From positions 1 through 56,797 of the forward strand of contig CABUBZ010000004.1 of the NCBI GenBank assembly GCA_902489945.1: a DNA stretch of 56,797 nt, read 5' to 3'. Within the stretch, counting starts at the first letter, position 1. Every line of letters starts with the position of its first letter. Positions 50,685 through 56,797 of this stretch are shown here, piece after piece. The position numbers and the translations under genes were made by a program. A model generated the notes under the pieces. That model was not told the origin of the DNA. It saw only the letters and a program-made list of their open reading frames with translations, and ran no database searches. This DNA is from an uncultured Collinsella sp. Lineage in GTDB: Bacteria > Actinomycetota > Coriobacteriia > Coriobacteriales > Coriobacteriaceae.

Positions 50685-51591
50685 TGCCGAGCGCGTGACG
50701 TTTACCAAGAAAAAGAAGACGGTTGCTTGTCCCGTGCCCTTGGCACCGCTTGCCGACACGCATGCGCATCTGCTTTCGTTCTGGGGCAAAGAAGTGCCTG
50801 AGACGCTCGTGCGCGCTAAAGCCGCGGGCGTCGACCTGCTGGTGACGATGTTCGACCCCATCGCCGACAAGCGTAGCGTGACGGACTATAGTGACTGGCT
50901 GGTGCGCGAGATTTTGCCGATGCGAGATATTCCGCAGATTAAGTATCTCGCCGGCGTGCACCCCTATGGCGCACCGGACTACACCGATGATATCCATGCC
51001 CAGATTGTGACTGCGCTCGACGATCCGTTGTGTGTTGGCATCGGCGAAATTGGCCTGGACTACCACATGGACTATGACGACGATGTCGCGCCGGCGCCTC
51101 ATGACGTGCAGATTGATTGCATGGCACGTCAGCTTGAGGTTGCCGTACGACGCAATGTGCCGGTAGAGCTGCATCTGCGTCATGAGGACACGGACGAGGA
51201 GCGCACCTCGCATGTGGACGCCTACAACGTGTTGCGCGAGGTCGGTGTGCCCCAGGCCGGTTGCGTACTGCACTGCTTTGGCGAGGACCGAGCCACGATG
51301 GAGCGCTTTGTGGATTTGGGTTGTTACATCGCCTATGGCGGAGCGGCTACCTTTAAGCGCAACGACGACGTGCGCGAGGCATTCGCGGCAACCCCGCTCG
51401 ACCGTATTTTGTTCGAGACGGATTGTCCCTATATGGCTCCGGAGCCCATTCGCGGTCTTGAGTGCGAGCCTGCAATGATTTCCATCACAGCAAACGCGCT
51501 GGTCAACGACCGCGTCGATCGTACCGGCGAGGACGCTGAGGCAATCGCTCGAGCCGCCTGGGAAAATGCCTGCAAACTTTTTCAAAAATAG
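50674..51591 (+). CDS. tatD: TatD-family metal-dependent hydrolase
   Basis: 305 aa TIM-barrel nuclease/deacylase family. Metal ligands: DTHAH (28-32), Glu in GIGEIGLDYH, His in ELHLRH, HCFGED and Asp in FETDCPYMAPEP. It has about 25 extra N-terminal residues that are lysine-rich, and a longer loop around 130-150 than in E. coli TatD. AGGAG 7 bases before ATG 50674 within rsmA. Adjacent to rsmA as in many Gram-positive genomes. Confidence 0.92.
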   Translation: MMPNAERVTFTKKKKTVACPVPLAPLADTHAHLLSFWGKEVPETLVRAKAAGVDLLVTMFDPIADKRSVTDYSDWLVREILPMRDIPQIKYLAGVHPYGAPDYTDDIHAQIVTALDDPLCVGIGEIGLDYHMDYDDDVAPAPHDVQIDCMARQLEVAVRRNVPVELHLRHEDTDEERTSHVDAYNVLREVGVPQAGCVLHCFGEDRATMERFVDLGCYIAYGGAATFKRNDDVREAFAATPLDRILFETDCPYMAPEPIRGLECEPAMISITANALVNDRVDRTGEDAEAIARAAWENACKLFQK

Positions 51592-51594
51592 TTC

Positions 51595-51623
51595 TTGCGT
51601 TCGCGGTGGCGCTCCGTTATTCT
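51595..51623 (+). promoter_or_regulatory. Promoter of tRNA-Leu
   Basis: -35 TTGCGT (51595-51600), 17-base spacer, -10 TATTCT (51618-51623), 11 bases before the tRNA; it starts right behind the tatD stop codon. Confidence 0.6.
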
Positions 51624-51634
51624 AATTCCTGCAC

Positions 51635-51721
51635 GCGGGCGTGGCGGAATTGGCAGACGCGTACGGTTCAGGTCCGTATGGGGGCAACCCCATGAAGGTT
51701 CAAGTCCTTTCGCCCGCACCA
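51635..51721 (+). tRNA. tRNA-Leu (CAG)
   Basis: 87 bases, class II tRNA with long variable arm. Acceptor GCGGGCG/CGCCCGC is perfect, anticodon loop TTCAGGT (anticodon CAG), variable arm ATGGGGGCAACCCCAT, T-arm GAAGG-TTCAAGT-CCTTT, encoded CCA. Confidence 0.95.
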
Positions 51722-51952
51722 TGAAATGAAAGAGCTCCCAGCAATGGGAGCTTTTTTGTTATGGGCCCATCACAGGGACTTGAACCTGTGAAGGAGCGAG
51801 CGTAAAGAAAACGCGGAGCGTTTTTAGCGAGCTGGCGAGTCCGCCGGCAGGCGGGCGAAGCCGGTGCGGATCCGCGAAGCGGATACGCGGACGTCCTTTC
51901 GCCCGCACCATGAAATGAAAGAGCTCCCAGCAATGGGAGCTTTTTTGTTATG
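51704..51952. mobile_element. tRNA-Leu mini-element: duplicated tRNA end flanking a 129-bp insert
   Basis: Copy 1 (51704-51763) covers the last 18 bases of tRNA-Leu and its terminator (AGAGCTCCCAGCAATGGGAGCTTTTTTG type hairpin, read as AGCTCCCA/TGGGAGCT). Copy 2 (51893-51952) is identical over 60 bases, 189 bp downstream. The insert (51764-51892) opens with an antisense T-arm (ACAGG-GACTTGAA-CCTGT), then GCGTAAAGAAAACGCGGAG (51800-51818), then nested GC hairpins closed by GTCCGC/GCGGAC. No ORF. Same layout as behind tRNA-Phe. Confidence 0.75.
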
Positions 51953-52009
51953 CCTGGTTGCCTCGGACGGGTATCCTAATGCCAACGTGTGCCTATCAGA
52001 GGAGAAACC

Positions 52010-52948
52010 ATGCTGTTTTCCGGTATCATCGCTGCCCTTACCAGTCTTTTGATCCCCATCATCATCCTGTTGCTGCTGCTTCCCAACGCCTGCTATGTCG
52101 TCGAGCAGCAACATGCCGTGATTATCGAGCGCCTGGGCAAGTTCAACCGTATCGTCAACGCGGGTTTCCACCTGAAGGTGCCCGTGATCGACCGCAAGGC
52201 CGCCACGGTGAGCCTGCGCACCATGAAAAACGGTTTTGGCATCGACGTTAAGACCCAGGACAACGTGACCATCGGTCTCGAGGTCTCCGCGCAGTATCAT
52301 GTGAGCTACGACATGGGTGCCGGCCCGGCGGATTCGGGCATTTACAAGAGCTACTACATGCTGCAGGAGCCCGTCGATCAGATGCGCGACTTCATCACCG
52401 ATGCCCTGCGCTCCTCGATTCCCGTCTATACGCTCGACGAGGTCTTTGCCAAGAAGGACGACATCGCCAAGGACGTCAACGCTACCGTTTCCGAGCAGAT
52501 GGCCGCCTACGGCTTCACCCTCGTGTCGACACTTATCACCAAGATCGCGCTGCCGACCGAGGTCGAGAACTCCATGAACGACATCAACGCCGCCCAGCGA
52601 AAGCGCGCCGCTGCGCAGGAGCTCGCCGAGGCTGATCGCATCAAGCGCGTCACCGAGGCGACCGCCGAGGCCGAGGCGATGGAAAAGGCGGGCGAGGGCA
52701 TCGCCAACCAGCGCAAGGCCATTGCGCTGGGCATCAAAGATTCGCTCGAGATCATCCAGGAGACGGGCGTCGGCAACGATGAGGCCAACCAGCTGTTCAT
52801 GTTTACGCAGTGGTCCGAGATGATGACGGAGTTCGCTCGCACGGGCAAAACCTCGACGGTCGTGCTGCCGAGTGATTTCTCGCAGTCGGCCTCGATGTTC
52901 GAGCAGATGCTGGCCGCTGGCAAAGTTCAAAGCGAGTCGAAGGAGTAG
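52010..52948 (+). CDS. SPFH/band-7 membrane protein
   Basis: 312 aa. N-terminal membrane helix (about 3-27), then the band-7 domain beginning VVEQQHAVIIERLGKFNRI and VPVIDRKAATVSLR. The second half has the Ala/Glu-rich coiled coil of stomatin/HflK-like proteins (AAQRKRAAAQELAEADRIKR). It probably forms membrane scaffolds; no NfeD partner is adjacent. GAGGAG 5 bases before the ATG. rlmH follows after 6 bases. Confidence 0.9.
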   Translation: MLFSGIIAALTSLLIPIIILLLLLPNACYVVEQQHAVIIERLGKFNRIVNAGFHLKVPVIDRKAATVSLRTMKNGFGIDVKTQDNVTIGLEVSAQYHVSYDMGAGPADSGIYKSYYMLQEPVDQMRDFITDALRSSIPVYTLDEVFAKKDDIAKDVNATVSEQMAAYGFTLVSTLITKIALPTEVENSMNDINAAQRKRAAAQELAEADRIKRVTEATAEAEAMEKAGEGIANQRKAIALGIKDSLEIIQETGVGNDEANQLFMFTQWSEMMTEFARTGKTSTVVLPSDFSQSASMFEQMLAAGKVQSESKE

Positions 52949-52954
52949 GCGCGC

Positions 52955-53425
52955 GTGAAATATACCGTTGTTTGCGTTGGCAAGCTCAAAGAGCGCTTTT
53001 GGAAGGACGCGTGCGCCGAATACACCAAACGCCTAGGCGCCTATGCCAAGGTAGATATGCGCGAGGTTGCCGATATCGATCCGACCAAGGCGGGCGGTGT
53101 GGATGCCGCGCGCGACAAGGAGGGGGCAGCGATTCTTGCCGCTCTACCGCCTCGAGCGCATGTGATTTTGCTGGCCATTGAGGGCAAGGAGCGTTCGAGC
53201 GAGGAGCTTTCGACCCGTCTCGATGAGCTCATGCTGCGAGGTAACAGCGACATCGCCTTTGTAATTGGCGGATCGGACGGCGTGAGCGATGCCGTACGCG
53301 CCCGCGCCGACGAGATGCTCAGCTTTGGACGCATTACCTTGCCGCACAACCTGGCGCGCGTGGTGCTGCTGGAGCAGATTTACCGCGCCTGCAAGATTAG
53401 CCGTGGCGAGCCGTATCACAAGTAG
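52955..53425 (+). CDS. rlmH: 23S rRNA (pseudouridine1915-N3)-methyltransferase
   Basis: 156 aa SPOUT methyltransferase, the normal length. VCVGKLKERFWKDACAEYTKRL (ends split), LLAIEGKERSSEELS, FVIGGSDGVS and LPHNLARVVLLEQIYRA are diagnostic; it ends GEPYHK. GTG start at 52955 with AAGGAG upstream. Confidence 0.97.
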   Translation: MKYTVVCVGKLKERFWKDACAEYTKRLGAYAKVDMREVADIDPTKAGGVDAARDKEGAAILAALPPRAHVILLAIEGKERSSEELSTRLDELMLRGNSDIAFVIGGSDGVSDAVRARADEMLSFGRITLPHNLARVVLLEQIYRACKISRGEPYHK

Positions 53426-53498
53426 GTCGGCAATACGAAACAATGGCGTGGGACAATGACTTTCGTTTTGAGGAACGCATCTGAGAGGACTGTGTGAT

Positions 53499-54269
53499 AT
53501 GAAGATCGGATTTGTCGGTTTTGGCAATATGGCGAGCGCTATGGCCGATGGCTGGATTGCCGCCGGCGTGGCCGCGGACGACGTGTGCGCCTGCGCAGGC
53601 CGCTACGATGCTCTGGTTGAGCGTTGCGAGGCGCGGGGCATGGCTGCCTGCCACGATGCGGCGGAGGTTGTTGCCGCGTCCGATATCGTGGTTGCGGCGG
53701 TCAAGCCGTACATGATCGAGAAGGTCTTCGCCCCACTCAAAGATGCGCTTGCCGACAAGGTCGTCCTTTCGGTCGCCTGGACCTGGGATAGTGCCAAGTG
53801 GGAACAGGTCCTGCCAGGGGTCGCTCATATCTCGACGGTGCCCAACACGCCGGTTTCGGTGGGCGAGGGCGTTATCGCCTGCGAGAAGGCTTCCACGCTT
53901 AGCGATGAGCAGCGTGCTGCGGTGCTCGGTCTGCTCGGAAAGCTTGGCACGGTGGTCGAGCTCGATTCGAGTCTGCTGTTTGTGGGCGGTACCGTGGGCG
54001 GTTGCGCCCCGGCGTTTGTCGCCATGACGATCGAGGCTCTGGGCGATGCGGCCGTCAAACACGGTATTCCGCGCGCCGATGCCTATCGCATTGTGAGCCA
54101 GATGGTGCTGGGTACGGCAAAGCTGCAGCTTGCAACCGGCCAGCATCCCGCAGCGATGAAAGATGCCGTGTGCTCGCCCGGCGGTGCTACCATCAAGGGC
54201 GTCGTCGCGCTCGAGGACGCCGGCATGCGCAGTGCCCTGGTCAAGGCCATCGACGCTACTCTCCAGTAA
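53499..54269 (+). CDS. proC: Pyrroline-5-carboxylate reductase
   Basis: 256 aa. Last step of proline synthesis, NAD(P)H-dependent. Rossmann GFGNM (7-11), VKPYMIEKV, VPNTPVSVGEG and the C-terminal signature with VCSPGGATIKGVVALEDAGMR (VCSPGGATIKGV then ALE) are present. No other proline gene nearby. AGAGGA upstream of the ATG. Confidence 0.94.
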   Translation: MKIGFVGFGNMASAMADGWIAAGVAADDVCACAGRYDALVERCEARGMAACHDAAEVVAASDIVVAAVKPYMIEKVFAPLKDALADKVVLSVAWTWDSAKWEQVLPGVAHISTVPNTPVSVGEGVIACEKASTLSDEQRAAVLGLLGKLGTVVELDSSLLFVGGTVGGCAPAFVAMTIEALGDAAVKHGIPRADAYRIVSQMVLGTAKLQLATGQHPAAMKDAVCSPGGATIKGVVALEDAGMRSALVKAIDATLQ

Positions 54270-54332
54270 ACTGACCAATAAGGGACAGATTTATTTTGCA
54301 GGGTTTTCCTGCGGTTTTGTACCTCGAGCAAA

Positions 54333-54373
54333 AAGCGCCCCGCAACTGGCTCAATTCCAGTTGCGGGGCGCTT
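54333..54373. terminator. Bidirectional terminator between proC and the small membrane gene
   Basis: Perfect 17-bp stem AAGCGCCCCGCAACTGG / CCAGTTGCGGGGCGCTT with a 7-base loop, flanked by AAAA on the left. It is enclosed by inverted copies of AAGGGACAG/GGTTTATTTTG (54280-54298 and 54399-54417). Confidence 0.85.
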
Positions 54374-54375
54374 GC

Positions 54376-54426
54376 GTTTGCCCAGATAAAATCGACCAAA
54401 ATAAACCCGTCCCTTTTTGGCAGGTT
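54376..54426. repeat. 51-nt dispersed repeat, copy 2 (inverted)
   Basis: Reverse complement of 2834-2884 with 4 differences in 51 bases. A half copy in the other direction (AGGGACAGATTTATTTTGC) lies at 54281-54299. The last two bases touch the stop codon of the small membrane gene. Confidence 0.7.
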
Positions 54427-54598
54427 AGTCCCAGAAGCTGTCTTCTTCGTCCTCGGACTTGGGGCCGCGGTCGACATACATCTTATGGGTGCGCTTCTCC
54501 ATCACAAAGGCAAGAATCGCAAATAGCAGGATGCCGCCGGCGAAAAGGATGGCAAAACCGGTGCGGGTGCCAAACAAAAAGGAAAAAACTGCGTCCAT
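54425..54598 (-). CDS. Small single-span membrane protein, 57 aa
   Basis: Open frame of 57 codons starting MDAVFSFLFGTRTG. One membrane helix (about 14-33, FAILFAGGILLFAILAFVME) is followed by a basic stretch (KRTHKMYVDR) and an acidic tail (SEDEEDSFWD). ATG 54598 has AAGG 7 bases upstream. The layout (short, one helix, charged tail) and codon use support a real gene. Function unknown. It is divergent from serS and convergent with proC. Confidence 0.65.
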   Translation of the reverse strand: MDAVFSFLFGTRTGFAILFAGGILLFAILAFVMEKRTHKMYVDRGPKSEDEEDSFWD

Positions 54599-54709
54599 TG
54601 GGTGCCTTCTTGCGTAGTTGAGTTGGGTCGTAAACGCTCATAAGTATATACTTGCCCATACATGTACAAGGTTGCAACCTAAATGGAATGTATATCGCCG
54701 GAGGATCTA

Positions 54710-55993
54710 ATGCTTGATATCAAGTTTGTTCGCGAGAACCCCGATGCCATCGATACCGCCATGGCAAATCGCCAGACGTCTTGGGATCGCGAGAAGTTCT
54801 TTGAGCTCGACGACGAGCGCCGTGCCGTCATCACCGAGGTCGAGGAGCTCCAGGCCACGCGTAACGCCGAGTCCAAAAAGATCGGCGCCCTGATGAAGGA
54901 GGGCAAGAAGGACGAGGCCGAGGCCGCCAAGGAGGCCGTGCGCGCCGTCAACGAGAAGATTGACGGTCTGGCCGAGCGCCGCACCGCTCTCGAGCAGGAG
55001 CAGTACGACTTCATGTCTCACCTGCCCAACATTCCGTGCGAGGCCACCCCGTACGGTAAGGACGAGGACGAGAACATCGAGCGTCGCCGCTGGGGCACCC
55101 CGCGCGAGTTCGACTTCGACTTTAAGCCGCACTGGGATCTGGGCACCGATCTGGACATCCTCGACTTCGAGCGTGGCAACAAGCTCTCCGGCAGCCGCTT
55201 CACCGTTCTCGGTGGCGCCGGCGCCCGCTTGGAGCGCGCCCTTATCAACTTCTTCCTGGACACGCACACGAGCCGTGGCTTCAAGGAGTGGTGGCCGCCC
55301 ATCGTCGTCAAGCGTCAGACCATGTTCGGTACGGGCCAGCTGCCCAAGTTCGAGGACGATGCCTATCACGTCTCGGGCGATAACTTCCTGATCCCCACCG
55401 CCGAGGTCGTGCTTACCAACCTGCACGCCGGCGAGGTCCTCGACGCCGACACCCTGCCGCGCCGCTACACTGCCTTCACTCCCTGCTTCCGTGAGGAGGC
55501 TGGCTCCGCCGGTCGCGACACCCGCGGCATCATTCGCCAGCACGAGTTCGACAAAGTTGAGATGGTCAAGTTTGCCAAGCCGGAGGAGTCCGACGAGGAG
55601 CTCGAAAGCATGACCGCCGAGGCCGAGTACCTGCTGCAGCAGCTGGGCCTGCCGTATCGCGTGATTAGCCTGTGTACCGGCGACCTGGGCTTCTCTGCCC
55701 GTCAGACCTACGACATCGAGGTCTGGCTGCCGAGCTACAACGCTTACAAGGAGATCAGCTCCTGCTCCAACTGTGGCGACTTCCAGGCCCGTCGTGCCAA
55801 CATCAAGTATCGCGATCCCGAGAACTTCAAGGGTTCGCGATACCTGCACACCCTTAACGGTTCCGGTCTGCCGGCTGGTCGTACCATGGCTGCCATTCTG
55901 GAGAACTACCAGAACGCCGACGGCACCATCACGATCCCCGAGGTTCTGCGCCCCTACATGGGCGGCCTCGAGAAGATCGAGCCGGTCGCGTAA
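54710..55993 (+). CDS. serS: Seryl-tRNA synthetase
   Basis: 427 aa class II synthetase. N-terminal coiled coil (about 28-105) for the tRNA-Ser long arm, motif 2 FREEAGSAGRDTRGIIRQHEF (split: FREEAGSAGRDTRG, IIRQHEF), motif 3 NGSGLPAGRTMAAILENYQ. ATG 54710 is chosen with GGAGGA upstream over ATG 54683. No T-box in the 110-base leader. Confidence 0.96.
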   Translation: MLDIKFVRENPDAIDTAMANRQTSWDREKFFELDDERRAVITEVEELQATRNAESKKIGALMKEGKKDEAEAAKEAVRAVNEKIDGLAERRTALEQEQYDFMSHLPNIPCEATPYGKDEDENIERRRWGTPREFDFDFKPHWDLGTDLDILDFERGNKLSGSRFTVLGGAGARLERALINFFLDTHTSRGFKEWWPPIVVKRQTMFGTGQLPKFEDDAYHVSGDNFLIPTAEVVLTNLHAGEVLDADTLPRRYTAFTPCFREEAGSAGRDTRGIIRQHEFDKVEMVKFAKPEESDEELESMTAEAEYLLQQLGLPYRVISLCTGDLGFSARQTYDIEVWLPSYNAYKEISSCSNCGDFQARRANIKYRDPENFKGSRYLHTLNGSGLPAGRTMAAILENYQNADGTITIPEVLRPYMGGLEKIEPVA

Positions 55994-56014
55994 ACTAGCT
56001 GCATAGGCGATTTG

Positions 56015-56046
56015 CGAGGGCGCTCCTTTTAGGGGCGCCCTTTTTG
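56015..56046 (+). terminator. Terminator of serS
   Basis: AGGGCGCTCC-TTTT-AGGGGCGCCC followed by TTTTTGTG, 22 bases behind the serS stop codon. Confidence 0.85.
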
Positions 56047-56164
56047 TGTACGGCCATACCATGCCGTGCGGACAGCTCGATAGAAAATACACGAACAAAT
56101 GTTCTGTGTACATGCATCTACCTGCTATGCTTTTGCTAACTAAGAGCAAGAGAAAGGGGATGTG

Positions 56165-56542
56165 ATGGAGCTGTTCGACGAGCGGGTTGTTTTGTTCCAG
56201 AGCGATGAGGGCGGGGAGCACCTGCTGGTAACGTGCGAGCCGTCGGGTATGGGTGGCTTGGTGGTTCGGCAGACGAGTGAGGGACCATTGACGCAATGGT
56301 GCTATGAGGAGTCGCCGCATGTGGTCGAGACGTCTGTGGCGCATGAGGCGCTTGTCGTCCTTGAGCACTTCTATGGCGTTGGAACTTCTAATCAGGTGGC
56401 CCGAATGCTGAGCATCTCGTTTGCCGACTACGACTGTGCCCAACGGGTGCGGTCACTTCTGGGGGAGCTTGGCGTCGGGTTCGATGTGATTGAAAAGCCA
56501 ATCGATCGCATGAGAAGTATTGATGCCCGCGGTGCAGCATGA
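56165..56542 (+). CDS. Hypothetical protein, 125 aa
   Basis: Not recognised. It begins MELFDERVVLFQSDEGGEHLL, predicted beta-rich, with VTCEPSGMGGLVVRQTSEGP, and the second half is helical (VAHEALVVLEHFYG, FADYDCAQRVRSLLGELGV). No membrane segment. AAAGGGG 5 bases before ATG 56165. It lies between serS and tRNA-Arg. Possibly a small regulatory protein; that is a guess. Confidence 0.55.
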   Translation: MELFDERVVLFQSDEGGEHLLVTCEPSGMGGLVVRQTSEGPLTQWCYEESPHVVETSVAHEALVVLEHFYGVGTSNQVARMLSISFADYDCAQRVRSLLGELGVGFDVIEKPIDRMRSIDARGAA

Positions 56543-56620
56543 CAAATTCCGGTCTTGAGAAAAAAATTTGAGATTGTGCTTGACTCCAATTAACTAAAGT
56601 GGTTTTATATGTCTTGCGCT

Positions 56621-56697
56621 GCGGCGTTACCTCAGCTGGATAGAGGGTCTGACTACGAATCAGAACGTCATAGGTTCGAATCCTATACGCCGCACCA
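56621..56697 (+). tRNA. tRNA-Arg (ACG)
   Basis: 77 bases. Acceptor GCGGCGT/ACGCCGC, anticodon loop CTACGAA (anticodon ACG, read as ICG after deamination), T-arm CATAGG-TTCGAAT-CCTATA region, encoded CCA. A -35 TTGACT at 56580 lies upstream with a T/A-rich -10 near 56604-56610. Confidence 0.95.
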
Positions 56698-56707
56698 ATT
56701 GAAATCG

Positions 56708-56797
56708 AAAGCCTCCGGCAACGGGGGCTTTTCTTTTAGGTGAACACCGCATGGATTCGAACCTCGGTCGAGGCGCGGGCGTAAAGAAAACGCGGAG
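56708..56797. mobile_element. tRNA-Arg terminator and start of a third mini-element (cut by window end)
   Basis: Terminator hairpin AAGCCTCCG/CGGGGGCTT with T-run (56708-56739). Then comes an antisense T-arm region carrying the complement of AGGTTCGAATCC, as in this tRNA, and GGGCGTAAAGAAAACGCGGAG to the last base. The latter matches the tRNA-Leu insert at 51800-51818. By analogy a second copy of the tRNA-Arg end should start about 75 bp beyond the window. Confidence 0.6.

Noticed and set aside
54707..56443. 578-codon minus-strand frame across serS
   Set aside because: It spans serS, its terminator and the next gene; no start signal.

Overview
The window reads as chromosomal DNA of a high-G+C Gram-positive anaerobe. 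Codon use, a T-box in front of pheST, a monoderm-type Tad/Flp pilus operon without a secretin gene, and an ECF-type metal transporter together suggest the class Coriobacteriia, most likely Collinsella or a close relative. This assignment is inference from gene content; no database was searched.

Layout. 1-2.8 kb: an L-2-hydroxyacid dehydrogenase, MetA and 5-formyl-THF cyclo-ligase. 2.8-12.5 kb: an accessory-looking stretch ending at tRNA-Val. It holds HicAB, several families of hairpin and inverted repeats, a large M16 protease, a Schlafen/AlbA_2-type regulator behind an array of GAGAGATA repeats, an HNH nuclease and small zinc-finger or DUF proteins. 12.7-19.4 kb: an EamA transporter, a DUF4012 envelope protein, GlmM and an M32 carboxypeptidase. 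19.5-23.6 kb: a Phe T-box with pheS and pheT. 23.7-26.5 kb: cbiMQO metal uptake genes behind a NikR-like operator. 26.6-35 kb: a phospholipase-C-like protein, a DUF559-like nuclease, pyruvate kinase, a Ca2+-type P-ATPase whose ribosome binding site lies in a hairpin, and RsgA. 35.2-44.8 kb: a twelve-gene, translationally coupled Tad pilus operon. 44.9-45.5 kb: a toxin-antitoxin pair. 45.5-56.8 kb: tRNA-Phe, a GH5-like protein, RsmI, MetG, RsmA, TatD, tRNA-Leu, an SPFH protein, RlmH, ProC, a 57-residue membrane protein, SerS, an unknown gene and tRNA-Arg.

The most unusual signal is at the tRNA genes. Behind tRNA-Phe and tRNA-Leu, the 3' end of the tRNA plus its terminator is repeated in direct orientation 187 and 189 bp downstream. 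Between the copies lies a related insert of about 125-130 bp. Each insert opens with an antisense T-arm matching the T-loop of the local tRNA. The same insert starts behind tRNA-Arg and is cut by the window end. The tRNA-Phe gene itself has a mismatched acceptor stem and no full encoded CCA, as if its 3' end had been replaced. This looks like a very small tRNA-targeting element or a conserved att-like structure that I do not recognise.
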